Of a stretch of 45,564 nucleotides of DNA, positions 1 to 7,601 are shown one piece after another. Both the position numbers and the translations under genes were made by a program. The DNA is from an uncultured Lachnoclostridium sp. (GTDB lineage: Bacteria; Bacillota; Clostridia; Lachnospirales; Lachnospiraceae), in assembly GCA_930986645.1 (NCBI GenBank), contig CAKNJS010000018.1:1-45564 (forward strand), read 5' to 3'. How positions within the stretch are numbered: the stretch's first letter is position 1; every line of letters starts with the position of its first letter. The notes below the pieces were generated by a model. It was not told the origin of the DNA and searched no databases. It was given only the letters and a program-made list of their open reading frames with translations.

Positions 1-84
1 TCCTTTCATGATCATTTCCTTGATCTGGGAAGTGATCTGTTCGTAGATCGGCCGGTCGCTTGCATTGCTTAAAATAATTTCCAT
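1..84 (-). CDS. GntR-family (YtrA-type) regulator, N-terminal fragment cut by the window edge
   Basis: Twenty-eight codons read in frame from an ATG at 84 to the window edge. The start sits behind a GAGGTGAT ribosome site. The peptide has the RPIYEQI and IKEMI pattern that opens the winged helix of YtrA/YhcF-type GntR repressors. The rest of the helix-turn-helix lies outside the window. It follows the ABC permease by 4 bases, so it is the last visible gene of an ATPase-permease-regulator operon. In Firmicutes, YtrA-type proteins usually repress the exporter operon that encodes them. The inverted repeat over the promoter at 1714-1746 fits that role. Confidence 0.8.
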   Translation of the reverse strand, partial: MEIILSNASDRPIYEQITSQIKEMIMKG

Positions 85-88
85 ATGA

Positions 89-826
89 TCACCTCTCGAA
101 TCCGTTCCTGCGGTACAGGAAGAGGAAAAGAATCAGGGAAAAGATAAACTCTGCCGCAAGTACGGCGATTCCCTTTACATCCACTGCGGGAAGACCGTTT
201 GAAATGTTTGCAATGGCGTCAAATGCAATCCCGGTAAAGAAGAACATGCTGATCTTCTGGAGTGTCTCACTGAAACCGGTAAACATGGGAACCATCATAA
301 ATACAAGCACGACGGGCGTAGTAAGTGTGCTCGCGGTAACCTGATTCTTGGAAAAAATTCCAAGGAGCATTCCGATTACGGAGGCAATGACGGAAGCGGC
401 CGTAGTGACGGCCAGATAAGCAGCCCACTGCATCGGGCTCATGGTCATATGCACGATAAAGACGCAGAGTACATTGACGGCTTCGGTCATCAGTACGATC
501 GGGATGAGGCTTCCGAGGAAGAATTCAAGTCCGTTGACAGAGGAAGTCATTAAGGTGCGCAGTGTGTTTTTCTCCTTCTCTTCTGCCAGAGATGCGGCAG
601 TGCAGTAAAAGCCCATCATAGAGACATTCATGAGCATTCCCATGGCAAGAGCATAAGCGTTCATAGCCGCCATGCCTCCGGAGGCTTTCTCATAGATAAT
701 CTGCATCAGAAACGTAAATCCCAGAGAGAAGACGGGCATGATGATAAAGTTTTTGCTGAAGAGCGCCCGGCCTTTCACATCTATGATGGCGGCAAGTTTC
801 CTTAAGTGTACTGGTTTGATATTCAT
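89..826 (-). CDS. ABC-2 type transporter permease
   Basis: A 245-residue membrane protein with about six hydrophobic segments. An N-terminal helix follows the basic start (around residues 25-45), and paired helices lie near 55-75, 100-125, 135-155, 165-190 and 220-240. This is the size and layout of ABC-2/NatB-like permeases. A charged EEKEKNTLRTL segment at about 82-92 is the cytoplasmic coupling region typical of these proteins. Its ATG overlaps the stop of the ATPase gene by 4 bases, so translation is probably coupled. Substrate is unknown. YtrA-linked exporters are usually induced by cell-wall antibiotics or act on peptides, but nothing here proves that. Confidence 0.85.
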   Translation of the reverse strand: MNIKPVHLRKLAAIIDVKGRALFSKNFIIMPVFSLGFTFLMQIIYEKASGGMAAMNAYALAMGMLMNVSMMGFYCTAASLAEEKEKNTLRTLMTSSVNGLEFFLGSLIPIVLMTEAVNVLCVFIVHMTMSPMQWAAYLAVTTAASVIASVIGMLLGIFSKNQVTASTLTTPVVLVFMMVPMFTGFSETLQKISMFFFTGIAFDAIANISNGLPAVDVKGIAVLAAEFIFSLILFLFLYRRNGFER

Positions 827-1674
827 TGTAATTCCCTCCCTGTTACTTCTAAAAATACAGTTTCAAGTGTGGGCTCGCAGGTGTGGAGCGTCTCGATCTG
901 ATCTTCGTTCATCCATGAGCTGATGCGTCCGGCGGTCTCAGGACTCTGCAGGAGAACGTGTTTCGTGCCGTCGGTGAGCTGCACCCGGTATTTCTTGATC
1001 CGGTTGTACTTCAGGCAGATTTCCTCCGGTGTGCCGTATTCCACGATCACGCCCTCGTTTAGGAGCGCCACATGGCCGCAGAGCTTTGCAGCTTCTTCCA
1101 TGTTGTGCGTAGTCAGGAAGATGGCCATGCCATCATCTCTGAGCTCCTTTAAGATGCGGTGGATCTCAAGTGCAGTGGATGGGTCCAGTCCGCTGGTGGG
1201 CTCATCGAGAAAGAGGACTTTCGGTTTATGCAGAAGCGCTCTTGCAAGGATGAGCCTCTGGGTCTGCCCTTTGGAGAGCTTTGACGCCGGTTTCTTCCTG
1301 TGTTCATAGAGTCCGATACGCTTCAGGAGCGGATCGATATTTTTAAGAGGTACATTCAAGATACGGGCAAAGTATTTCAGGTTGTCAAAGACGGTCATCC
1401 GTTCGTACACGCCGCTGGAATCTGTGACGATGCCGATCTGCTCATAGATGCGTTCATCAATTTTCCGGCAGTCGATGCCGAGGACTTCCGCCGTGCCCGA
1501 TGTGGGTAAGAGCTGTCCGGTCAGGATTTTGATCGTAGTGGTCTTTCCGGCTCCGCTCGGTCCGAGGAAACCGAGGATTTCTCCTTTATGGAGAACGGCA
1601 TTGACATCTTTTAACACAAAGTCTTTATCGTATTTTTTTGAAAGGTGGTCGATAGAGATATATGTTTCACTCAT
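823..1674 (-). CDS. ABC transporter ATP-binding protein
   Basis: A 283-residue nucleotide-binding subunit. It has a Walker A GPSGAGKT at residues 38-45, a signature LSKGQ at 133-137, a Walker B VLFLDEPT at 153-160 with the catalytic Glu, and an H-loop in TTHNMEEA. The final 60 or so residues are a CcmA/NatA-like C-terminal extension. It is the first gene of the minus-strand operon and powers the permease that follows. A canonical promoter (TTGACA, 17-base spacer, TATACT) precedes it, with an inverted repeat over the -10 box. The ribosome site AAAGGAGC fits the ATG at 1674. Confidence 0.92.
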   Translation of the reverse strand: MSETYISIDHLSKKYDKDFVLKDVNAVLHKGEILGFLGPSGAGKTTTIKILTGQLLPTSGTAEVLGIDCRKIDERIYEQIGIVTDSSGVYERMTVFDNLKYFARILNVPLKNIDPLLKRIGLYEHRKKPASKLSKGQTQRLILARALLHKPKVLFLDEPTSGLDPSTALEIHRILKELRDDGMAIFLTTHNMEEAAKLCGHVALLNEGVIVEYGTPEEICLKYNRIKKYRVQLTDGTKHVLLQSPETAGRISSWMNEDQIETLHTCEPTLETVFLEVTGRELQ

Positions 1675-1713
1675 TTTTTTCTGCTCCTTTTCTGTATTTG
1701 TATAGCAGAGTGA

Positions 1714-1746
1714 CTATACTGTACTTGTTAGATAAGCACAGTATAG
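1714..1746. promoter_or_regulatory. Inverted-repeat operator over the ABC operon promoter
   Basis: CTATACTGT (1714-1722) and its exact reverse complement ACAGTATAG (1738-1746) are separated by 15 bases. One arm covers the -10 box and the other lies downstream of the start site. Long-spaced inverted repeats are the known operator form of YtrA-type GntR proteins, and such a gene ends this operon, so autorepression is likely. The binding protein is inferred. Confidence 0.6.
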
Positions 1747-1768
1747 CGAAAAATGTACTGACTGTCAA
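1740..1768 (-). promoter_or_regulatory. Sigma-70 type promoter of the ABC-GntR operon
   Basis: On the minus strand there is TTGACA (1768-1763), a 17-base spacer and TATACT (1745-1740). It matches the vegetative consensus almost perfectly and lies about 65 bases upstream of the ATPase start. The right arm of the inverted repeat at 1714-1746 contains the -10 box. Confidence 0.8.
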
Positions 1769-1795
1769 TATAAAATATATACAGTTTGAAAAAAT

Positions 1796-1828
1796 AAAAG
1801 GATGTCCCTCTTGAATAGAACATCCTTT
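1796..1828 (-). terminator. Intrinsic terminator of the lipoprotein gene
   Basis: On the minus strand AAAGGATGT and ACATCCTTT form a 9-bp stem around a 14-base loop, followed by TATTTTTT. It sits 22 bases past the stop codon at 1850 and just upstream of the next operon's promoter. Confidence 0.75.
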
Positions 1829-1849
1829 ATAATTAAGTCTGTATTTTTG

Positions 1850-2425
1850 TCATTCGGCGGCGGAGGCGTCAGATGATGCATCCGGATCAGCAGAATCGCT
1901 GTCTTTGGATGTAAGAACTTCCGTGGCGCTGAATTCTTTCGAGGCCAGTTCTGTACCTTTGTCATCCAGATAACGTACAAGTACGACAGGAGAATCTACA
2001 TCTACTGCGTTTACAAGTATATCCGCGACAGATTCAAAGGCAGATGCTTGAGAATCCAGAGCAGATTCCAGAGACGAGGGATCCATAGCGCCGGAAAGAT
2101 TAGAATCTGTAATTTTAAAGTTCCAGATCAGTTTGTTGTCCTCAGCTTCAAAACTCATAGCCAGCCCTTTATCTTCAAAGTCGGCAATCTTAGGTTCCAG
2201 ATGCTTGCGAAATAGATCAGAGTCGATAAAATCCTGTATAGAAGCAAATTTCCCTGTGACTTCTCCGTCTGGTTTTTCCTCCGATTCATTCTCAGAAGAG
2301 TTGTTTTCTGCGGTATCTTTCCCGCTGTCTTTCTTATCCTTTGAGCCGCTGCAGGCCGCAAGGGCAAATATCAGAGTGACGGTGCACAGGAGTGCAAGTA
2401 TTCTTCGAATCATATGTTTCATCAT
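1850..2425 (-). CDS. Small secreted lipoprotein of unknown function (DUF4854-like)
   Basis: A 191-residue protein. It has a basic N-terminus, a hydrophobic signal and a lipobox ALAAC, giving lipidated Cys25. A low-complexity Asp/Glu/Ser/Lys linker follows to about residue 57. The folded part, roughly 58-165, contains IQDFIDSDLF and a KLIWNF segment. It resembles the small surface lipoproteins annotated as DUF4854 in Lachnospiraceae; that family name is from memory. The tail is again Asp/Ser/Ala rich. The start has GGGAGGA six bases upstream, and a second ATG follows at once. It is a single gene with its own promoter and terminator. Function is unknown. Confidence 0.75.
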   Translation of the reverse strand: MMKHMIRRILALLCTVTLIFALAACSGSKDKKDSGKDTAENNSSENESEEKPDGEVTGKFASIQDFIDSDLFRKHLEPKIADFEDKGLAMSFEAEDNKLIWNFKITDSNLSGAMDPSSLESALDSQASAFESVADILVNAVDVDSPVVLVRYLDDKGTELASKEFSATEVLTSKDSDSADPDASSDASAAE

Positions 2426-2457
2426 TTGTGTCCTCCCTTAGTTTATCCGTTACCGGC

Positions 2458-2486
2458 ATTATCTCACATAACAGACTTTCAGGCAA
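2458..2486 (-). promoter_or_regulatory. Promoter of the lipoprotein gene
   Basis: On the minus strand there is TTGCCT (2486-2481), a 17-base spacer and GATAAT (2463-2458). A TG motif lies just upstream of the -10 box. It is 33 bases from the start codon. Confidence 0.55.
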
Positions 2487-2607
2487 ATGAAATTCTGATA
2501 AATATTTTCTGTTGTGCTTTTTATAGACAGGAAGAAGACCGCATCCCCGCGGATCAATCATTACGGCCGTGCGATAAAATATGTTGTGGAGACAGGCGGA
2601 CTGTGCA

Positions 2608-2655
2608 GTCAAAAATATTGTGTAAAAATCTGCGGTAAAATACTATATTTTGTGG
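2608..2655. promoter_or_regulatory. Tandem NrdR-like boxes upstream of nrdJ
   Basis: Two 16-base sites resemble the NrdR box (roughly ACACWATATATWGTGT). Site 1 at 2608-2623 ends ATATTGTGT and matches about 11 of 16 positions. Site 2 at 2640-2655, ATACTATATTTTGTGG, matches about 13 of 16. Their centres are 32 bases apart, the three-turn spacing NrdR needs to bind a pair of boxes cooperatively. The next gene is a ribonucleotide reductase, the usual NrdR target. The remainder of the 365-base intergenic region (2426-2790) shows only promoters and a hairpin; no B12 riboswitch box was found. Confidence 0.65.
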
Positions 2656-2685
2656 TTGGAACGTCCCTTTTTGATTTGTCAAGTC

Positions 2686-2714
2686 TTGATATTTTGTTTT
2701 TGAAATGATACCCT
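2686..2714 (+). promoter_or_regulatory. Possible nrdJ promoter
   Basis: TTGATA (2686-2691), a 17-base spacer and TACCCT (2709-2714). The -10 box is a weak match. It lies 30-60 bases downstream of the NrdR-like boxes and overlaps the left arm of the hairpin at 2709-2750, so the true start site is uncertain. Confidence 0.3.
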
Positions 2715-2750
2715 TTTTTACAGGCGCATGTATTCCTGTGAAGAAGGGTA
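2709..2750 (+). other. 16-bp imperfect palindrome/hairpin in the nrdJ leader
   Basis: TACCCTTTTTTACAGG (2709-2724) pairs with CCTGTGAAGAAGGGTA (2735-2750) around a 10-base loop, using only Watson-Crick and two G-U pairs. CATTTTTAG follows. If transcribed it could act as an attenuator or a stabilising 5' hairpin. If the -10 box is at 2709 it would instead be a DNA-level palindrome. Confidence 0.5.
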
Positions 2751-2790
2751 CATTTTTAGTATATGCAAAATTTGAAAAGAGGTACGGAAA

Positions 2791-5082
2791 ATGACAGTAG
2801 AAGAATGGCTGGGAGAAGAAAATCAGCTCGGGACAGACATCTGGACAAAAAAGTATTGTAATGAAGGAGAAAGTTTTGATCATTGGATCCACCGGATCAG
2901 CGGCGGCAATGAAGAAATCGCTGATTATATCCGGCAGAAGAAATTTCTGTTTGGAGGGCGGATCCTTTCCAATAGAGGACTGAATCAGGAGGGCAGGAAA
3001 GTAACTTATTCCAACTGTTATGTGGTCGACCCGCCGGAAGATAATATAGAGAGTATCTTCGACTGTGCCAAGAAACTTGCACGTACTTACAGTTACGGCG
3101 GAGGATGCGGCGTGGATATCTCTAAATTGAGTCCAAGAGGCGCAAAGATCAATAATGCTGCAAAAGAGACAAGCGGCTCCGTGTCTTTCATGGAGCTTTA
3201 TTCTCTTGTGACAGCGCTGATCGGCCAGAATGGCCGGCGCGGGGCTCTTATGATTTCTATTGACTGTTCCCATCCTGATGTGGAGGAATTTATAGATCTT
3301 AAGACAGATCTGGAGAAGGTGACAAAAGCAAATATTTCTGTCCGCATTCATGAAGACTTCATGGAAGCGGTGAAGAATAATGAGGATTATCTGCTTCATT
3401 ATACGAGAGAGGCGACAGGTGAAGTTATTGAAAAGACAGTAAATGCCAGAGAACTGTTCCGCCGTATCGCTGAGACAAACTGGGACTATGCGGAACCGGG
3501 AGCTCTGTTCTGGGACCGAATCGAAGGATGGAATTTGCTGAGCAATACAGAGGAGTTTTCTTATGCCGGAGTAAATCCCTGCGCAGAGGAGCCGCTTCCT
3601 GCAGGAGGAAGCTGTCTGCTTGGCAGCATTAATCTTTCTGAGTTCGTACAGGATCCGTTTACAGACCATGCACAGTTTGATTTTGAGGGGCTGAAACACT
3701 GCGTTGCGGTTTCCGTCCGCGCACTCAACGAAGTACTGGAAGAAGGCCTTCCGCTGCATCCTCTGAAAGAGCAGCGTGACAGTGTAGGTGAATGGAGACA
3801 GATCGGTCTGGGCATCATGGGACTTGCTGACTGCCTGATCAAGCTGGGGCTTACCTACGGTGAGGAAGACGCGGTCGAGATGTGCGATAATATTGGATTT
3901 GCAATGGCAGATTCCGCGATCGCCGCGTCGGCACTTTTGGCAAAGGAAAAGGGGCCGTTTGAAAAATGTAATATTGAAGAGATCATGTCAACCCCGTTTT
4001 TTGAGGCAAATACATCCGAGAAGACAAGGGAACTGGTTCGTAAGTACGGCCTGCGGAATTCACAGCTCCTTACGATCGCTCCGACAGGAACACTTTCCAC
4101 AATGCTGGGCATATCAGGCGGAATCGAACCCGTCTATGCAAATTACTATGAGCGGAAGACAGAATCCCTGCACGGTACAGACGTATACTATAAGGTATAT
4201 ACAAAGATCGTTGAGAGTTTTATGAAACAGCACGGACTGAAGAGCGATTCGGAGCTGCCGGATTATTTTGTAACAGCCATGACACTGGATTACCGCCAGA
4301 GAATCGATATGCAGTCTGTATGGCAGACACATATTGACGCTTCCATCAGCTCTACTGTAAACGTGCCGAACCGTTTTACAGTGGAAGAGACCGAAAGCCT
4401 CTATCTGTATGCTTATGAGAAAGGGCTTAAGGGTATCACAATCTTCCGTGATGGATGTAAGAGGATCGGCATTCTCAATACTACTGAGAAGAAAGAGACA
4501 AAGAAAGTATCCGCAGGCGAGGGTCTTAAGAGAGGTGAGATTCTGCTTGTCACAGACGATGTAGTCGGAAAGAAGAGAAAACTGACCACAGGATGCGGAA
4601 GCCTTCACTGTATTGCATTGTTCGATCCGCACACAGGAGCTCTTCTGGAGACGTATTTAAGCAAAGGCTCCACAGGCGGATGTAACAACTTTATGGTGGG
4701 ACTTTCCCGTATGATCTCCATCAGCGCAAGAGGCGGAATCAGCATTGAGACGATTGTAGATCAGCTTAATTCCAGCGGCTCCTGCCCGTCCTATACAGCA
4801 AGACGTGTTTCGAGAAAAGACACGAGCAAAGGAGCCTGCTGTCCGATGGCAGTCGGAAACGCACTCATGGATATGTACAATGAGATGCAGGCAGAGCTGG
4901 CGGAGCGGAACGGAAGCTCAAATGTAAAAGCTGTCCGTAAGACGGAGAAGGCGCCGAAACCGAAAGCTGTGAGCACAGAGTCGGAGACAGACAAGATGTA
5001 CTGCCCGGAGTGCGGCGAGCCGCTTGTATTTGAAGAAGGCTGCAATATCTGTAAGTGCTGCGGATGGAGTAAATGCCATTAA
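2791..5082 (+). CDS. nrdJ: Adenosylcobalamin-dependent (class II) ribonucleotide reductase
   Basis: A 763-residue enzyme that reduces ribonucleotides to deoxyribonucleotides using a B12-derived radical, independently of oxygen. The active site is visible. Cys76 in SNCYVV is one redox Cys, and N262-P-C264-A-E266 is the Asn-Cys-Glu triad with the thiyl-radical Cys. A GGGCGVD nucleotide-contact loop lies near residue 104. A TSCPD-type domain follows at about 600-700 (GCGSLHC, STGGCNN, CCPMA). The C-terminus (738-762) is a Cys-rich zinc-ribbon-like tail, CPEC then CNICKCC, which in this family relays electrons to the active site. Length is normal. GAGGTACGG precedes the ATG. NrdR-like boxes upstream suggest dNTP-responsive control. 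A LysR gene follows at once. Confidence 0.93.
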   Translation: MTVEEWLGEENQLGTDIWTKKYCNEGESFDHWIHRISGGNEEIADYIRQKKFLFGGRILSNRGLNQEGRKVTYSNCYVVDPPEDNIESIFDCAKKLARTYSYGGGCGVDISKLSPRGAKINNAAKETSGSVSFMELYSLVTALIGQNGRRGALMISIDCSHPDVEEFIDLKTDLEKVTKANISVRIHEDFMEAVKNNEDYLLHYTREATGEVIEKTVNARELFRRIAETNWDYAEPGALFWDRIEGWNLLSNTEEFSYAGVNPCAEEPLPAGGSCLLGSINLSEFVQDPFTDHAQFDFEGLKHCVAVSVRALNEVLEEGLPLHPLKEQRDSVGEWRQIGLGIMGLADCLIKLGLTYGEEDAVEMCDNIGFAMADSAIAASALLAKEKGPFEKCNIEEIMSTPFFEANTSEKTRELVRKYGLRNSQLLTIAPTGTLSTMLGISGGIEPVYANYYERKTESLHGTDVYYKVYTKIVESFMKQHGLKSDSELPDYFVTAMTLDYRQRIDMQSVWQTHIDASISSTVNVPNRFTVEETESLYLYAYEKGLKGITIFRDGCKRIGILNTTEKKETKKVSAGEGLKRGEILLVTDDVVGKKRKLTTGCGSLHCIALFDPHTGALLETYLSKGSTGGCNNFMVGLSRMISISARGGISIETIVDQLNSSGSCPSYTARRVSRKDTSKGACCPMAVGNALMDMYNEMQAELAERNGSSNVKAVRKTEKAPKPKAVSTESETDKMYCPECGEPLVFEEGCNICKCCGWSKCH

Positions 5083-5105
5083 TACATGAAAGAGAAGGTG
5101 ATTCT

Positions 5106-6014
5106 TTGCTGTTTCGACAGATGAGATATTTTACCGCTGTTGTGGACTGCAGCAGTTTTACCGAGGCGGCAGAACAGTGCTATATATCCCAATCTGCCAT
5201 CTCTCAGCAGATACGTGCTCTGGAAAAGGAACTGGGAGTGGAGCTGATCCACAGGGAGAACAGGAAATTCTCCCTTACTCCGGCCGGAGAATATTTTTAC
5301 AGCCAGAGTAAGGGGATTTTGGAAGAGGTGGATAATGTCCGGCGGGAGACGATACGGATCGGGCAGGATGACGAGCTGCAGCTGCGTATCGGATATCTGC
5401 GGTGCTACAGCGGTCAGGAGCTCCATCAGGCCGTAGCGGAATTTTCTCAGCTTTATCCTGAAGTGTCCATCAGTATTGTCAACGGCACTCACGAAGAGCT
5501 GTATGATCTGCTGCGTTTCGGCGGAGTGGATGTGATCTTAAGCGACCAGAGACGAGCCTTTTCCAGCCAGTATGAAAACTATCAGCTTCTGCAGTGCGGG
5601 TGCTATGCAGAACTCTCGGTACGAAGTCATCTGAGCAGTCAGGAGTCTGTGGAACTGGAAAGTCTGAAACGGCTCCCCTGTATCCTTATCTCTTCCAGAG
5701 AACAGCAGAATACAGAACAGGATTATTTTCAGAACACATTAGGATTCGGAGGGAAATTCCTGTTCGCGGAGAATCTGGAGGAGGGGAGGCTTATGGTGGC
5801 CGGGAACCGGGGCTTTCTCCCCATTGAGAGTGTGGGAACACTGCCGCCCGCAGGAGCCGCCATCAGGAGGCTGCCCATTGTCCGGAACGGACGGCAGCTT
5901 CAGAGAAATTACTGTGTGTTCTGGCTGAAAGAACAGACGAATTATTATATTGAGGAATTTGCTGCGATCCTAAGGAAGCTTCTTACATCTGAGGATACAC
6001 AGAAGGAAAACTGA
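5106..6014 (+). CDS. LysR-family transcriptional regulator
   Basis: About 302 residues. The N-terminal winged helix is clear: RQMRYFTAVVDCSSFTEAA, then SQSAISQQIRALEKELG as the recognition helix, then the wing. It is followed by a substrate-binding effector domain of normal length. I place the start at a TTG (5106) because AGAAGGTG lies 5 bases before it. An ATG at 5121 is a shorter option, and an in-frame ATG at 5073 inside nrdJ lacks a good ribosome site. It follows nrdJ by about 23 bases and may be co-transcribed. Its target is unknown; the redox island downstream is a candidate. An intrinsic terminator closes the unit. Confidence 0.85.
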   Translation: MLFRQMRYFTAVVDCSSFTEAAEQCYISQSAISQQIRALEKELGVELIHRENRKFSLTPAGEYFYSQSKGILEEVDNVRRETIRIGQDDELQLRIGYLRCYSGQELHQAVAEFSQLYPEVSISIVNGTHEELYDLLRFGGVDVILSDQRRAFSSQYENYQLLQCGCYAELSVRSHLSSQESVELESLKRLPCILISSREQQNTEQDYFQNTLGFGGKFLFAENLEEGRLMVAGNRGFLPIESVGTLPPAGAAIRRLPIVRNGRQLQRNYCVFWLKEQTNYYIEEFAAILRKLLTSEDTQKEN

Positions 6015-6031
6015 AAAGTAAGAGAGTATGG

Positions 6032-6067
6032 ACGGGTATCAGAAAAATATTCTGGTATCCGTTTTTT
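6032..6067 (+). terminator. Intrinsic terminator after the LysR gene
   Basis: ACGGGTATCAG (6032-6042) pairs with CTGGTATCCGT (6052-6062) with two G-U pairs. A run of six T (6062-6067) follows. It is 18 bases past the stop codon. Confidence 0.8.
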
Positions 6068-6118
6068 CAGAATAAACCGTCTGTAATGTATGGATAAAGT
6101 CCTGCAGTTCTTTCCGGT

Positions 6119-6772
6119 ATGTCTGATACAGATCAGATGAAAGATAATCTTTCTTATATGAAGAACTTTCAGCCATTGAACGAGGAAGAACAGAAAATCA
6201 TCCAGCAGGCCCAGAGGATTATGGGAAATTCTTCTACAATTCCCTGTACGTCATGTCATTATTGTACCGAGGGCTGCCCGAAGCAGATTCCCATTGTAAA
6301 GTATCTGGAACAGTGTGCAGAAGCACTGGAAGCAGAGACAGATGTGGAAAACTCTGCGTCAAAAACAGAGACGGAAGACCAGAGCCAGGAAGGAACAGGC
6401 AGTACAGACAGTCATATCCTTGCAGCATATTTTTCCATGGCAGGAGAGCAGTATGTAGTTGGAAACATTGAAAAGGGCAACACACAGATTATTGCCGGGA
6501 TGATCGCCAGCCAGACAGGGGCGGATTTGTTTCAGATCCAACCGGTAACGCCTTATCCGGATACTTATGAGGAGCTGCTGGAAGTCTCGCAGCAGGAGCC
6601 GTCGGAGATTGCAGATGCTGTTGAGAATATGGAACACTACGACACGCTGTTCATAGGTCCAATCTGGTGGGGCATCGCTGCAAGGTCCATGGATACCTTT
6701 GTAGAAGCAAATGATTTTACTGGGAAGACAGTGATCCTGTTCTGCACTTCATCTTCATATTGGGAAATGTGA
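6119..6772 (+). pseudogene. Chimeric remnant: aldo/keto-reductase C-terminus with 4Fe-4S motif joined to a truncated flavodoxin
   Basis: The 217-residue frame begins with the tail of a ferredoxin-type aldo/keto reductase. The preceding in-frame codons read VLSG, as in the intact paralogues, so about 80 percent of the reductase is missing at the 5' end. One cluster motif CTSCHYCTEGCP lies at about residues 43-54. Then comes an acidic linker like those of flavodoxin lipoproteins, and a flavodoxin-like domain from AAYFSMAGEQ to GKTVILF. That domain stops about 50 residues early compared with the flavodoxin at 14472. No good ribosome site precedes the ATG. I read it as two old genes fused by deletion and truncated at both ends. 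A functional domain fusion is the less likely alternative. Confidence 0.7.
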
Positions 6773-6816
6773 GCAGGGTGCATGGCATCCTGCCTTTTTC
6801 TGATGAAAAATCCTGC

Positions 6817-6880
6817 ATAAGTTTTACTTATGAGTTTCATTTGAAAACAGAATTGTTCTTTCTGGAAATAGTTCTAAAAT
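6817..6880 (+). promoter_or_regulatory. Palindromic operator plus promoter, copy 1 (decarboxylase-AKR operon)
   Basis: ATAAGTTTTACTTAT (6817-6831) is a perfect interrupted palindrome, ATAAGT-TTT-ACTTAT. The promoter that follows is TTGTTC (6853-6858), 16 bases, TAAAAT (6875-6880). The palindrome centre is 29 bases before the -35 box and 51 before the -10, near position -64, where LysR activators bind. The same 18-base segment with the same distances recurs at 11398. Confidence 0.65.
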
Positions 6881-6936
6881 AACAGTTAAATAAGAAATTA
6901 TAAATCAGAGCCGACAGATCAGGGAGCGTGATTGAA

Positions 6937-7554
6937 ATGAGTATTACGGAAGCATCAAGAAAATATCATGACAGAATGTTCCCGGGTTACAAGTCGAAGT
7001 TTCTGGAGACAGATCCGGAAGTTTATCGAGCGGTTTGACAATTTTGCGTTTGATGAAGTCGTAAACAGTGATGATATCTGGGTATTGGAAGAGTATTCCC
7101 CTGTCTGCATATCGTGAATGATATTCTGACAGAACGAGGCATCAAACTGCCATTGGAGCCTCAGGCAACGACGGCCACAGAGAATAGACTGGAGGCAGGA
7201 GAGAAAGCGATGATCGATATCATGGGAGAGTCCATGAGAGGATTCGCCCAGTCCGGTCCGGAAGAGAGCAGACATATCAGTAAGTGGCTTACAGACAACT
7301 GCTTTGGAGACTATTACACAAGAAAAGGTCTGGACTATAAGCAGAGAGAGATGATCACATTCTGTTTCCTGGCAGCGCAGGGCGGATGCGAGCCTCAGCT
7401 TACATCCCATGCCATGAACAACATGATGGTGGGAAATGACAAAGCATTCCTGATCAAGGTCGTCTCCCAGTGCCTTCCGTTTATCGGTTATCCGAGAAGC
7501 CTGAATGCTCTGAACTGCGTCAATGCGGCAGCAGCGAAGATGGAAGAAAAGTAA
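6937..7554 (+). pseudogene. Carboxymuconolactone-decarboxylase-family protein, frameshifted and internally deleted
   Basis: From the ATG at 6937 the reading frame gives a normal N-terminus (ASRKYHDRMFPGYKSKF, then TDPE). An extra G at 7021 shifts it; skipping that base restores FIERFDNFAFDEVVNS. Near 7073 about 50 codons are missing and the frame changes again. It resumes at about 7075 with YLGIGRVFPCL, then VNDILTERG, and reads through to 7554, including the second CMD half (GDYYTRKGLDYKQREM and GGCEPQL). The family (peroxiredoxin-like AhpD fold, two CMD repeats, about 250 residues) commonly accompanies AKR/flavodoxin operons. With two lesions the gene is probably dead. The C-terminal half alone could be made from a GTG at 7114. 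Confidence 0.75.
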
Positions 7555-7601
7555 AATATAAGATAGTCAAACAAACAGAAACAGCAGAAAGGATGAGAAA
7601 A

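Noticed and set aside
2430..2790. Possible cobalamin riboswitch before the B12-dependent reductase
   Set aside because: No B12-box-like GCCACTG segment or long aptamer structure is visible; only NrdR-like boxes and one hairpin.
2554..3759. 401-codon minus-strand open frame opposite nrdJ
   Set aside because: It is antisense to conserved nrdJ codons, has no ribosome site or recognisable domain, and reflects codon bias of the real gene.
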